From contig CAZIXF010000002.1 of the NCBI GenBank assembly GCA_964543195.1, positions 160,919 to 224,918 of the forward strand: 64,000 nucleotides of DNA, written 5' to 3'. The number at the start of each line of letters is the position of its first letter. Position 1 is the stretch's first letter. The translations under genes were made by a program, and so were the position numbers. This document shows positions 8,577 through 17,000 of the stretch, piece by piece. Below the pieces are notes generated by a model. The model saw nothing but the letters and a program-made list of their open reading frames with translations. It did not search any database and was not told the DNA's origin. This DNA comes from JAGTVG01 sp964543195 (GTDB lineage Bacteria; Bacteroidota; Bacteroidia; Cytophagales; Cyclobacteriaceae).

Positions 8577-11177
8577 ATGGCTGTTGAAAAAAGAAAACGG
8601 GTTACGGTATTTTTCAGCGATATTGTGGGTTACAATATCATGATGGAAAGGAATGAGGACGAGGCCCTTTCGTTACTTGATGAGGCAAGGCATTATCAGA
8701 AACCGGTTATTGTAAAAAATGAGGGAGAGATCATTAAGGAAATGGGGGATGGGATTTTCGCTGTTTTTAATCAAGTCGATGAGGCTGTCCGGTGTGCGGT
8801 TGAAATCCAACAGCAGCTCAACCGGTCTGGAAAATATAAATTGAGAATTGGAATTCATACAGGGGAAGTGATTTTCAAGGGCATTGATATGTATGGGGAT
8901 GGAGTTAACCTGACAGCTGGTCTTGCAAAATTTACCTCCTCCGGTTCCATTATCCTATCAGGATCTGCGTTTAAAAATCTGGGCCAAATCAACGAGGTAA
9001 AACCAGTTTTTTTGGGCGAAAAAAAAATATCACCCTTCAGGAAACTACAAAGGATTTATGTAATACTGGGCGAATTTCTTGAAGTTCCTGAAGGAATAGA
9101 GCTTGTCAGGGAGACCGGGTCTGCAATAAAACTTCCCTTTGAATTGACCAACTTCATTGGCCGTCAGACTGAAATTGAGATGATCAGGAATCTGGTCCGG
9201 TCGAACCGGTTGGTTACCTTGACCGGATCGGGTGGTGTAGGCAAAACCAGGCTGGCCCTGACGGTTCTTGCCGAACTGGATGATCATTTCAGGGACGGTG
9301 TGAGATTTATTGAGATGGTGGGTATAAAACACCGGGAATTGGCTGTGAAAGCCATTGCCAATGCATTGAAAATTCATGAAATACAGGATTCAGAACTGAC
9401 AGAACTTATAGTCAATAAAATCAAAGACAAGCATATGTTGCTGGTGCTTGATCATTGTGATACCACGGTGGAAGCCTGTGCAGAGATCATTGATTATTTG
9501 TTTAAACAGACCACGGGGTTGCGCATTCTTGCTACCAGCCGGATCTCCCTTGGCTTGCCCGGTGAATTGGCCTGGAGAGTTCCCTCGATGACGTATCCCG
9601 GTGAAAATTCACATGAATACGGACTCCTGGGAAATTTTGAGTCGGTCAGTCTGTTTATTGAAAAGGCGAAAAGAATAAAACCTGATCTCAAATTGGATGC
9701 TCATAGAGCCGTATCGATTGCCAGTATATGCAGGAATCTGGCAGGTATACCCCTGGCGATAGAACTGGCCGCAGCAAAATTAAGAAATCTTGATCCGAAC
9801 GCATTATCACAGAAAATAAAGGAACGATTCAGGATAACTCGTGAAAATAACGAGAAGATCAGGGATAGAGAGGGTATTATAAAGGAATCCCTGTCGTGGT
9901 CACTTGAGATGCTCGAAGAAGATGCCAGGGAATTATTCTTCAGGCTATCCATGTTCCCCGGAATTTTTGATCAGGATTCAGTCAGGGCAATTTGTTCATA
10001 TGATCCTTTGAGCCCGGGGAATATAGAGGAGCTTCTGAATGAACTCGATCATGAAAATCTGATAAAAAAAACGGGATCTGAAGATAACAGATCCCGGTAT
10101 ATCATGTTGCCTGTGATCAGGGATTTTGCAAAGGAACGGTCTGGTTATACCCATGAAAAAAACCATTTGACACAAAGTTATTATTCCTATTTTAAAAGAC
10201 AGATTATCAACGCATACAACCAACGGTTTGAAAATGAAACATACTGGCTTAACTGGCTTGAGGTTAATTTGCCCAATATCAATCTGGTTTATGATTATCA
10301 ATGGATCAGCCGGGAACAGCATTTGGAATATGCAGGATTTTTAGGCTGGTTTTATTACAGTCAATCACATATTTGGGAAGGCATAAAAAGGCTGGAATCC
10401 ACACTTGCGGATTATAGCAAAATGAATCCGCCAAAAGCCAGGGGCAACCAGTATCTTGGATTATTATATGGATTGCGTGGTGATTTCATTGAAGCTTCTA
10501 AACTATTGTACGAAAGCGTGAAGATATGGAAAAAGCTGGATGATAAACACGAATACGCACTTGCATTAATGCATGCGGGACTTTATACCACTTTTTTCGA
10601 TACAAAGTCTGGCCTGAAATACCTGAAGGAAAGTGAAGAATATTCACACGAGCTTGAAGATCCCGTACTTGATCTCATGATCAGAACCAAAATAGCTTTC
10701 GCCTATATTTCGGATCATCAACCCTACAAGGCAGAACCGATAATTGATGAAAATATCCGAAAGGCCGGTGAGTTGGATTTACCCTCCGAGCTTTTGGCCA
10801 ATGCCCATTATTATGCGGATTGTGCCCTGCTGTCTGATAAAATGGATCAAGCGGAAAAACGATACCTGGATTCTTTAAAAATGGCTCTGGATAAAGAGGA
10901 TGGCGTCCAGGTTACCTGGGAATTACAGGGTCTTATAATGACTTTGATTGGAAAAGGAGAATATGAAAAAGCGTTTAAATTGAACGGCGCCCTTAAATTT
11001 CGTCATAATGAACTGGGCATTAAAAAATTACCGATTCCCTACTGGGAAAACAAACTGCATGCTCTTTTTTCAAAAGCTGAAAAGGAATTGGGGAAAAATA
11101 AGATCCTTGAATATGAGGACCTGGGAGAGAAAATGAACTTTGAGAAAGCAGTTAATTATGCACTTACGATTGAATAG
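8577..11177 (+). CDS. class III cyclase-like domain + STAND ATPase + TPR signalling protein
   Basis: A cytoplasmic protein of about 866 residues with three parts. Residues about 1-165 form a class III nucleotidyl cyclase domain: FSDIVGY and EMGDGIFAVF carry the two metal Asp residues, and DMYGDGVN is the substrate loop. Residues about 190-530 form an NB-ARC/STAND ATPase with Walker A GSGGVGKT (about 216), Walker B MLLVLDHCD, sensor ILATSR and GIPLAIELAA. The rest is a helical TPR-like array. In the cyclase, the Arg normally four residues after Asn (N-x-x-x-R) is Gly (NLTAG), so catalysis may be lost. A longer in-frame ATG exists at 8514, but MAVEKRKRVTVFFSD at 8577 is the usual way such domains begin. 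No HTH is seen. It is likely a ligand- or partner-sensing switch. Confidence 0.8.
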   Translation: MAVEKRKRVTVFFSDIVGYNIMMERNEDEALSLLDEARHYQKPVIVKNEGEIIKEMGDGIFAVFNQVDEAVRCAVEIQQQLNRSGKYKLRIGIHTGEVIFKGIDMYGDGVNLTAGLAKFTSSGSIILSGSAFKNLGQINEVKPVFLGEKKISPFRKLQRIYVILGEFLEVPEGIELVRETGSAIKLPFELTNFIGRQTEIEMIRNLVRSNRLVTLTGSGGVGKTRLALTVLAELDDHFRDGVRFIEMVGIKHRELAVKAIANALKIHEIQDSELTELIVNKIKDKHMLLVLDHCDTTVEACAEIIDYLFKQTTGLRILATSRISLGLPGELAWRVPSMTYPGENSHEYGLLGNFESVSLFIEKAKRIKPDLKLDAHRAVSIASICRNLAGIPLAIELAAAKLRNLDPNALSQKIKERFRITRENNEKIRDREGIIKESLSWSLEMLEEDARELFFRLSMFPGIFDQDSVRAICSYDPLSPGNIEELLNELDHENLIKKTGSEDNRSRYIMLPVIRDFAKERSGYTHEKNHLTQSYYSYFKRQIINAYNQRFENETYWLNWLEVNLPNINLVYDYQWISREQHLEYAGFLGWFYYSQSHIWEGIKRLESTLADYSKMNPPKARGNQYLGLLYGLRGDFIEASKLLYESVKIWKKLDDKHEYALALMHAGLYTTFFDTKSGLKYLKESEEYSHELEDPVLDLMIRTKIAFAYISDHQPYKAEPIIDENIRKAGELDLPSELLANAHYYADCALLSDKMDQAEKRYLDSLKMALDKEDGVQVTWELQGLIMTLIGKGEYEKAFKLNGALKFRHNELGIKKLPIPYWENKLHALFSKAEKELGKNKILEYEDLGEKMNFEKAVNYALTIE

Positions 11178-11211
11178 AAAAAGCGCTGAGATCTGATAAA
11201 GAAAGATAATA

Positions 11212-11228
11212 TGCTCCCGAAAGGAGCA
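11212..11228 (+). terminator. short hairpin downstream of the cyclase-STAND gene
   Basis: TGCTCC and GGAGCA form a 6-bp stem around a CGAAA loop, 35 nt after the stop. There is no T-run, so it may only be a 3'-end stabiliser. The remaining gap to 11503 holds nothing I can support. Confidence 0.25.
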
Positions 11229-11503
11229 AATGATAAGAAACTCCCTAAAGCAATCGTGTCCTGAATATCAGTTTTCGGTAATACTGAATGATTTTTGCGA
11301 AAAAACTGAACCAGATTCTATTAAACACCTCGTTGCTGAATACGTACTTATCGAAATAATAACCACGTAAGCTTCTTATCATTCAACCCTGATCCGGAAG
11401 CGCTGATCGGCCTTGTTTCACACGGGTTACTCGTTTATTGTAAGAGCACATCAGGTCTTTTCCTGAATATTATTTTTTTTATTTCAATACCGGTTTTGCC
11501 GGA

Positions 11504-11932
11504 TCATTTAATATCGAGAACCTCAATTTCAAATACCAGATCCTGTCCGGCCAGTGGATGATTCGCATCTATTGTTATGGCTTCGTCTTTTACATCCACC
11601 ACTTTAACTACCTGTTCCTGACCTTCTTTTGTACGTGAAACCAGTTCCATTCCTACTTCAGGGTTGATATTTTCCGGCAATTGTTTTTTGCTGACATCCT
11701 GGATCAGTTCATCATGGCGGTCACCATAGGCTTCCTTATGTGGGATAGTCACTGTTTTTGATTCTTTTTCCTGCATTCCCACCACCGCATCTTCAAATCC
11801 GGGGATCAGCCGGCCTTCTCCCACTTTAAATTGCAGGGGTTCACGTTCTGTTGAACTGTCAAAAACTCTGCCATCGGGCAATTTGCCAGTATAATGGACT
11901 TTTACTACATCATTTTCTTTTACACTAGTCAT
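11504..11932 (-). CDS. FKBP-type peptidyl-prolyl isomerase (SlyD-like)
   Basis: A 142-residue protein with the FKBP fold split by an insert-in-flap chaperone domain, as in SlyD. The N-terminal FKBP part contains VKVHYTGKLPDGRVFDSS and LIPGFEDAVVGM. The flap insert runs roughly 70-120 (IPHKEAYGDRHDELIQDV, then the MELVSRTKEG region). The C-terminal strands are DANHPLAGQDLVFEIEVLDI. It lacks the His-rich metal-binding tail of E. coli SlyD. It likely catalyses prolyl isomerisation and assists folding in the cytoplasm, since no signal peptide is seen. It is divergent from the carbonic anhydrase across a very AT-rich 256-bp gap. Confidence 0.9.
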   Translation of the reverse strand: MTSVKENDVVKVHYTGKLPDGRVFDSSTEREPLQFKVGEGRLIPGFEDAVVGMQEKESKTVTIPHKEAYGDRHDELIQDVSKKQLPENINPEVGMELVSRTKEGQEQVVKVVDVKDEAITIDANHPLAGQDLVFEIEVLDIK

Positions 11933-12188
11933 AATTATAATTTTTTAAATATGAGTGATTATATTTAAATTTTTTTTAGCTGAATTTTGATTCAATATTT
12001 GCTGGATGAATGTTATTAATATATTTATTATACACATGTAAATTATAAATTAACTAATCAGAATGACTAATGTCAAATAATCATACAAGTATATGATATG
12101 ATCACATTGGTTTGATTACAGTATCAAGCACGGTAAAACTGGTTTGAACTTTTCACTTAAATTTGAGTTAAATAATAAAAAAAATATA

Positions 12189-12842
12189 ATGACAGATTAC
12201 GAAAAAATATTCGAGAATAACAGAAAATGGATTGAAGCAAAAACCAGGGACGACCGGGAATATTTTGAGCGGCTGGCAAAAGGTCAGAATCCCGATTTTT
12301 TATACATTGGCTGCGCCGACAGCCGGGTACCGGCCAATGAGATCATGGGACTCGAGCCCGGTGAAGTTTTCGTCCATCGAAACATTGCCAACATGGTTGT
12401 GAATACCGACCTGAATGCAATGTCGGTAATTAATTATGCTGTAGAGCATTTGAAGGTAAAACACATTATTGTATGCGGGCATTATAATTGCGGAGGTGTA
12501 AAGGCCGCGATGGAACCCATGGATCTGGGCATTCTCAATCCCTGGCTGCGAAACATCAGGGATGTATACAGGTTGCACCATCAGGAACTTGATAAGATCG
12601 CGGATGAGCGTGATCGTTATAACCGCCTGATCGAGCTAAATGTGATCGAACAATGCATCAATGTGATTAAAACAGCCGAAGTGCAGAAAAGTTATATCAA
12701 ATCCGGGTATCCGAAAGTGGCCGGGTGGGTATTTGATCTGAAAAACGGCAAGCTGGTCGATCTGAAAGTTAATTTTGAAGAAAGGCTGGAGAATATCCGG
12801 GCAATCTATGATCTGTTCGGTGGAGATTCTCCAGAGAAATAA
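12189..12842 (+). CDS. can: beta-class carbonic anhydrase
   Basis: A 217-residue zinc enzyme that hydrates CO2 to bicarbonate. The zinc ligands and Asp-Arg dyad are visible: CADSRVP (about residues 40-46) supplies Cys and the Asp/Arg pair, and CGHYNCGGV (about 98-106) supplies His and Cys. VFVHRNIAN and the C-terminal VAGWVFDLKNGKL are typical of the Can/CynT clade. I take the ATG at 12189 (MTDYEKIFENNRKWIEAK), where homologues usually begin, rather than the in-frame ATG 45 nt upstream. It stands alone, and it provides bicarbonate of the kind PEP carboxylase consumes. Confidence 0.95.
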   Translation: MTDYEKIFENNRKWIEAKTRDDREYFERLAKGQNPDFLYIGCADSRVPANEIMGLEPGEVFVHRNIANMVVNTDLNAMSVINYAVEHLKVKHIIVCGHYNCGGVKAAMEPMDLGILNPWLRNIRDVYRLHHQELDKIADERDRYNRLIELNVIEQCINVIKTAEVQKSYIKSGYPKVAGWVFDLKNGKLVDLKVNFEERLENIRAIYDLFGGDSPEK

Positions 12843-13041
12843 CCCGGAATTACTTATGGCCGTATTAGGTGCGTGAATGAAGGGCGATACGATTTCCTTC
12901 CGAATCCAGAAAAACACACATAAAGCCGTGTTCCTCTGTTCAATTCCCTTTTCCCGCAACAATTCTTTTCACATCCCTTTTTAAAAAAAATTCTTATCAT
13001 TATTTTCAGCCTTTGTATTTACATTGATCATAATTTTGAAG

Positions 13042-14271
13042 ATGAAGATTAGAAACAAGTTATTTAATTGGTCTTACTGCTTGGTTTTTCTTCTGTTTTT
13101 ATCACCGCTTATGGCACAGGTCCGGGAATATTCAGGATATGCCGTTGATGGAAAGTCGTATCTTACTATCAAGGTAAAGAATGATAAAATAATCGATGTT
13201 CAGCAGGTCGACAAGTCAGCCGGTCCCGATGAAAAGATCTATATTTCCCCCGGACTTATCGACACCCAGATCAATGGATATGCCTCTATAAGCTTCAATG
13301 AAGAAGGATTGACAAGGGAGAAGGTGAAAGAATTTGCAGAAGCTTTATGGAAGGAGGGGGTTACTACTTTTTTTCCTACCCTCATCACCAATTCCCCCCA
13401 GTTGATCCTCAAAAATTTTCAGGTATTGTCATCCAGTCTTTCAGATCCTCTACTGGCCCATTCAATTCCCGGTTTTTTTCTTGAGGGACCTTATATCTCA
13501 CCACACGATGGCTTCCGGGGTGCCCATGCGAGGGAGTGGGTAAGAGATCCTGACTGGCAGGAATTCATGGATTTTTACAAAGCAGCGGACGGCAGGATCA
13601 TCCAGGTGGGTCTGGCTCCCGAGCTTGATGGAGCAATGGAATTTATTGCTAACTGCAGAAAAATGGATATATTCGTTTCTCTTGCTCATCATAACGGAAC
13701 AGCGGAACAGATCAACAATGCGGTTTCGCTTGGAGCCCGTGTTTCCACCCATCTTGGCAATGGATGTGCAAATTATATTCACCGGCACGATAATCCACTC
13801 TGGCCGCAACTGGCCAATGACCAAATAACGGCTACCATCATCGCCGACGGACATCATCTTCGTCCCGAAGAACTCAAGGTGTTTTATAAAGTCAAAGGGC
13901 CCGATAAACTGGTCCTTGTCTCCGATGCCACCAAGCTGGCAGGAATGCCTCCGGGAGAATATAACTGGAATGGAAAAACCGTGGTCATGACCGGTAGCGG
14001 GATGCTTCAGTATCCGGAACAGAATGTACTGGCGGGTGCTTCCTTTCCTGTAAGAACAGGTGTGGCCAACATGGTAAAACTGGCAGGTTGCAGCCTGGGA
14101 AACGCCATAATAATGGCAACCCGGACACCAGCCCGGCTCTATAATCTGTCAGACAGAGGCCGTCTTGAACCGGGTATGAAAGCCGATCTGATCCGGTTTA
14201 TTTTTGATGATGACCAGATTGAAATAAAAACCACCTTGGTAGGAGGTGAAGAGGTCTACAATAAGAATTGA
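13042..14271 (+). CDS. exported NagA-like N-acetylglucosamine(-6-phosphate) deacetylase
   Basis: A 409-residue amidohydrolase closely resembling NagA. PGLIDTQINGY corresponds to the E. coli segment that replaces the usual HxH metal motif with Q-x-N. LEGPY (about 146) gives the metal Glu, LAHHNG (about 213) and STHLGNG (about 234) the two His, and LVSDATKLAG (about 293) the catalytic Asp. Unlike cytoplasmic NagA it opens with a clear signal peptide, MKIRNKLFNWSYCLVFLLFL, and a likely signal-peptidase site after LMA, so it should act in the periplasm. The ATG at 13042 is preferred to 13024 because it starts the signal. An NRAMP-like transporter begins 1 nt after the stop and NagB follows, forming an amino-sugar operon. 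The true substrate may be the unphosphorylated sugar. Confidence 0.85.
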   Translation: MKIRNKLFNWSYCLVFLLFLSPLMAQVREYSGYAVDGKSYLTIKVKNDKIIDVQQVDKSAGPDEKIYISPGLIDTQINGYASISFNEEGLTREKVKEFAEALWKEGVTTFFPTLITNSPQLILKNFQVLSSSLSDPLLAHSIPGFFLEGPYISPHDGFRGAHAREWVRDPDWQEFMDFYKAADGRIIQVGLAPELDGAMEFIANCRKMDIFVSLAHHNGTAEQINNAVSLGARVSTHLGNGCANYIHRHDNPLWPQLANDQITATIIADGHHLRPEELKVFYKVKGPDKLVLVSDATKLAGMPPGEYNWNGKTVVMTGSGMLQYPEQNVLAGASFPVRTGVANMVKLAGCSLGNAIIMATRTPARLYNLSDRGRLEPGMKADLIRFIFDDDQIEIKTTLVGGEEVYNKN

Positions 14272-14272
14272 T

Positions 14273-15508
14273 ATGAAAAATAAACTCCTATCAAAGATTC
14301 TTATTGCGCTTTCTGCCGTTGGCCCCGGCCTTTTCCTCATCGGTTATAATATTGGCACCGGCAGCGTAACCACCATGGCCAAAGCCGGTGCGGAATACGG
14401 CATGACACTTTTCTGGGCGCTGGTTTTATCGGCTGCGTTTACCTATGTGCTGATGGTGGCCTATGGTAAGGTCACATTGGTAACCGGTCAGACTGCTTTA
14501 TATAATATAAAAAATCATTTCTCGATGGGTCCTGTGCTGGCTATTTATATCCTGATTGCCCTTATAGTGGGTGAATTAATGGCCATCATGGGCGTTATGG
14601 GAATCGTTACGGATCTACTAGCGGAAGGCTGGCGACTTTTGGGTCTCGGCGCCGCCAGCACTTTCTGGATCACTTTTGTTTTGGTCATTTTGTTGTATTT
14701 CCTCTTGTGGTTTGGTGAATACAAACGTTTTGAAAGCATCCTGACGTTTTTTGTGATCCTGATGGGGCTGTGTTTTATCCTGGTTTTTTTTCTTGTACGC
14801 CCTGATTTCAGTGTTATTCTTAAAGGAATGGTACCCAGCGTGCCTGATCAGGAGGGTGCTTTTCAGTTGGTAGCTGCTATGGCAGGTACTACCTGTTCAG
14901 CTGCTGTTTTTATTGTCCGGAGTACAGTTGTTGCAGAAAAAGGATGGACGATCCATGACCTGAAAGGTGAAAAAAAGGACGCTTTTGTTTCAGCCACCAT
15001 GATGCTGATCCTGAGCGGGATCATCATGGCTGTATCAGCCGGAACGCTTCACGTGATGGGCCTGAAACTGGACGATACCATTGAAATGATCCAGTTGTTC
15101 GAACCACTGGGAGGGGAGGTAGCAGCCTTTATCCTGATCCTTGGTATTGCCGGAGCCGGTTTGTCCACGGTATTTCCAATCATTTTGATCGCACCGTGGT
15201 TGATAGCCGACATTACGGGCACAAAAAGGGATATTAAATCTCCTCTATTCAGGGTTTTGGGGGGAGCGGGGTTGTTGTTTGCCTTCGGCCTTCAGATCCT
15301 GGAACAAAGACCTCCAGCAATGATGGTCATTTCACAGGCTTTTCAGGCCATGATCTTGCCGGCAGTGGCTATACCTGTATTTTTACTTATCATCAATAAA
15401 CGCCTGATGGGTATTCATATGGCCAAATGGAAAATGAAATGGGGCCTGATTGCGGTGATCATCTTTTCATTGGTCACCGCATATTTTGCATTAATTGATT
15501 TTTTTTAA
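14273..15508 (+). CDS. NRAMP-fold transporter lacking canonical metal-binding motifs
   Basis: A 411-residue protein with about 11 hydrophobic helices and the NRAMP fold. Helix 1 begins VGPGLFLIGYNIGTGSVTTM, and the end-of-helix pattern TTMAKAGAEYG is family-like. The metal ligands are missing: the helix-1 DPGN motif is replaced by NIGTG, and the helix-6 MPH motif is replaced by AGTTCSAAVFIVRS. Transport of Mn2+ or Fe2+ by the known mechanism is therefore unlikely. It is sandwiched between nagA-like (1 nt gap) and nagB (which begins 16 nt after its stop), suggesting it moves the deacetylated amino sugar or a related organic substrate. That role is inferred from context. Start 14273 is chosen over the overlapping in-frame ATG at 14246. 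Confidence 0.75.
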   Translation: MKNKLLSKILIALSAVGPGLFLIGYNIGTGSVTTMAKAGAEYGMTLFWALVLSAAFTYVLMVAYGKVTLVTGQTALYNIKNHFSMGPVLAIYILIALIVGELMAIMGVMGIVTDLLAEGWRLLGLGAASTFWITFVLVILLYFLLWFGEYKRFESILTFFVILMGLCFILVFFLVRPDFSVILKGMVPSVPDQEGAFQLVAAMAGTTCSAAVFIVRSTVVAEKGWTIHDLKGEKKDAFVSATMMLILSGIIMAVSAGTLHVMGLKLDDTIEMIQLFEPLGGEVAAFILILGIAGAGLSTVFPIILIAPWLIADITGTKRDIKSPLFRVLGGAGLLFAFGLQILEQRPPAMMVISQAFQAMILPAVAIPVFLLIINKRLMGIHMAKWKMKWGLIAVIIFSLVTAYFALIDFF

Positions 15509-15524
15509 TGAAATAACCAAAAAT

Positions 15525-16298
15525 ATGTCAAATTCCGATTACACCCAGACTAAGGTCGATAATCTGACCGTAAATATTTATCCTGATAAGGTAGAAATGG
15601 GCAAGGCTGCCGCCGATCTTGTTGAAGACCGGATACGCGCAGTGATAGGTGAAAAAGGGGAAGCCAATATTATTATCGCCACAGGCGCATCCCAATTTAC
15701 CTTTTATGAGGCTCTACGGGAAAAGAAAACCCTGCCCTGGAATAAGGTGAGGATATTTCACCTGGATGAATATGTGGGTATGTCGGATCAGCATCCGGCA
15801 AGTTTCAGAAAATACCTTAAAGAGAGAATCATACAGTATATCAAACCGAAAGAGGTGCATTTTTTACAGGGGGATGCCGATAACCTCGAAGCGGAATCGG
15901 AAAGGTATGAAATATTACTTGGTCAGGTGACGATTGACCTGGCCTGTATTGGAATTGGTGAAAACGGGCATATTGCATTTAATGATCCGCCGGTGGCTGA
16001 TTTTAATGATAAACGACTGGTTAAGGTGGTGGAACTGGATGAGGATTGCCGGAAACAACAACTTGGAGAAGGGTGGTTTCCCAGCCTGGATGATGTGCCT
16101 ACCCATGCTTTGAGCCTGACTATTCCGGGCATCATGCGGGCAAAATCTATCAGTTGTGTGGTGCCTGATGAAAGGAAAGCCCAGGCGGTGCGGGAAACGC
16201 TAAAGGGTCCCATATCCGAGAGATGCCCGGCATCTGTGCTTCGTACACATCAGGATTGTGTTCTTTTTCTGGATAAAGATTCGGCTGAAAAACTTTAG
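15525..16298 (+). CDS. nagB: glucosamine-6-phosphate deaminase (NagB-like)
   Basis: A 257-residue cytoplasmic enzyme that converts glucosamine 6-phosphate to fructose 6-phosphate and ammonia. ATGASQFTFYEAL is the phosphate-binding loop. FHLDEYVG (about 77-84) carries the catalytic Asp, and IGENGHIAFNDP (about 144-155) carries the ring-opening His. Two positions differ from E. coli: the residue two before His is Asn instead of Asp, and the later Glu is Asp. The first is common in Gram-positive NagB. ATG 15525 is chosen over 15495, which overlaps the transporter and adds an atypical N-terminus. It is the last gene of the exported-NagA/NRAMP/NagB cassette and feeds glycolysis, where two phosphofructokinases are encoded in this window. 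Confidence 0.88.
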   Translation: MSNSDYTQTKVDNLTVNIYPDKVEMGKAAADLVEDRIRAVIGEKGEANIIIATGASQFTFYEALREKKTLPWNKVRIFHLDEYVGMSDQHPASFRKYLKERIIQYIKPKEVHFLQGDADNLEAESERYEILLGQVTIDLACIGIGENGHIAFNDPPVADFNDKRLVKVVELDEDCRKQQLGEGWFPSLDDVPTHALSLTIPGIMRAKSISCVVPDERKAQAVRETLKGPISERCPASVLRTHQDCVLFLDKDSAEKL

Positions 16299-16465
16299 TT
16301 TTACAGCATGATCGGGACTATCCCTGAATCAGGTAATTGATCGATTTAAATTACTTTCTAATGTACGAATAAAGATCAGAAGGAAAAAGGGATCCCTGAA
16401 TCTGCTTCGGATCCCCAGTCTCCGCTTCAAGAATTTGATACCTGGATTCACGTTCCAGGGTCGTT

Positions 16466-16663
16466 CTATCTGGAAAATAATACAAATCCGAGCCTGAGAT
16501 TGACCAGCGGATCGAGTTCAGTATGGTCACTCCCCAGAACTACGCCATAACCGAGGTTCAAACCCAGACTGAAATGGCTCTTATAGTTCCGCTGAATCCC
16601 CCACATGGGTGCAATAAATACTTCACCCCAGTCACTATCCGGGTTTTCCTTTACCTTATTACG
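16466..16663 (-). pseudogene. C-terminal remnant of an outer-membrane beta-barrel protein
   Basis: On the minus strand an open frame without a start codon runs from 16663 to a TAG at 16466. It reads RNKVKENPDSDWGEVFIAP and then alternating hydrophobic/polar strands (HFSLGLNLGYGVVLGS, LVNLRLGFVLFSR). That strand pattern and the aromatic-rich C-terminus are those of the last strands of an outer-membrane barrel. A TGA precedes it and no N-terminal part is found, so it appears to be a decayed gene. The rest of 16299-16890 holds nothing else I can support. Confidence 0.55.
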
Positions 16664-16882
16664 TCAATTTAACCGGTCAGTTTAACCGGGAATTTTAAAT
16701 TTGACAATTGGTGAATAGATTATAAAGACGGTTAAAAAATTATTTGGAAACCACCCTGAAATTAAATAAAAAAGTAAAGCGGGGGAAGAGATATATTTCA
16801 ATCAGAATACAACAAATTCATAATCATACTCAAGGAAAAGGTAAAATGACAATGACTATAGGGCAGGTCGGGTAACCGGGAA

Positions 16883-16961
16883 ATAAAAAAAAGCTGCCCG
16901 TGGGAAGCACTACCCTATTAAATTAAACGTACAGTTTAATATTAAAACCACGGGACAGCTT
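16883..16961 (-). terminator. Rho-independent terminator of the DUF4142 gene
   Basis: On the minus strand AAGCTGTCCCGTGG and CCACGGGCAGCTT form a 13-bp stem with one bulge, followed by a T-tract at 16890-16883. The loop is about 45 nt and holds a further small inverted repeat (ATTAAAC/GTTTAAT). It lies 40 nt past the stop at 17001. Confidence 0.7.
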
Positions 16962-17000
16962 AGAATATATAAGGATTGGAGGAAGTTACTTTTCCATAAA

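Noticed and set aside
11245..11382. 45-codon minus-strand frame rich in aromatic residues (RGYYFDKY)
   Set aside because: No recognisable family, no initiation signals, and an AT-rich sequence biased to Phe, Tyr and Ile.
16891..16961. Long inverted repeat as mobile-element ends
   Set aside because: The T-tract on the minus-strand side and the position after the DUF4142 stop fit a transcription terminator better.
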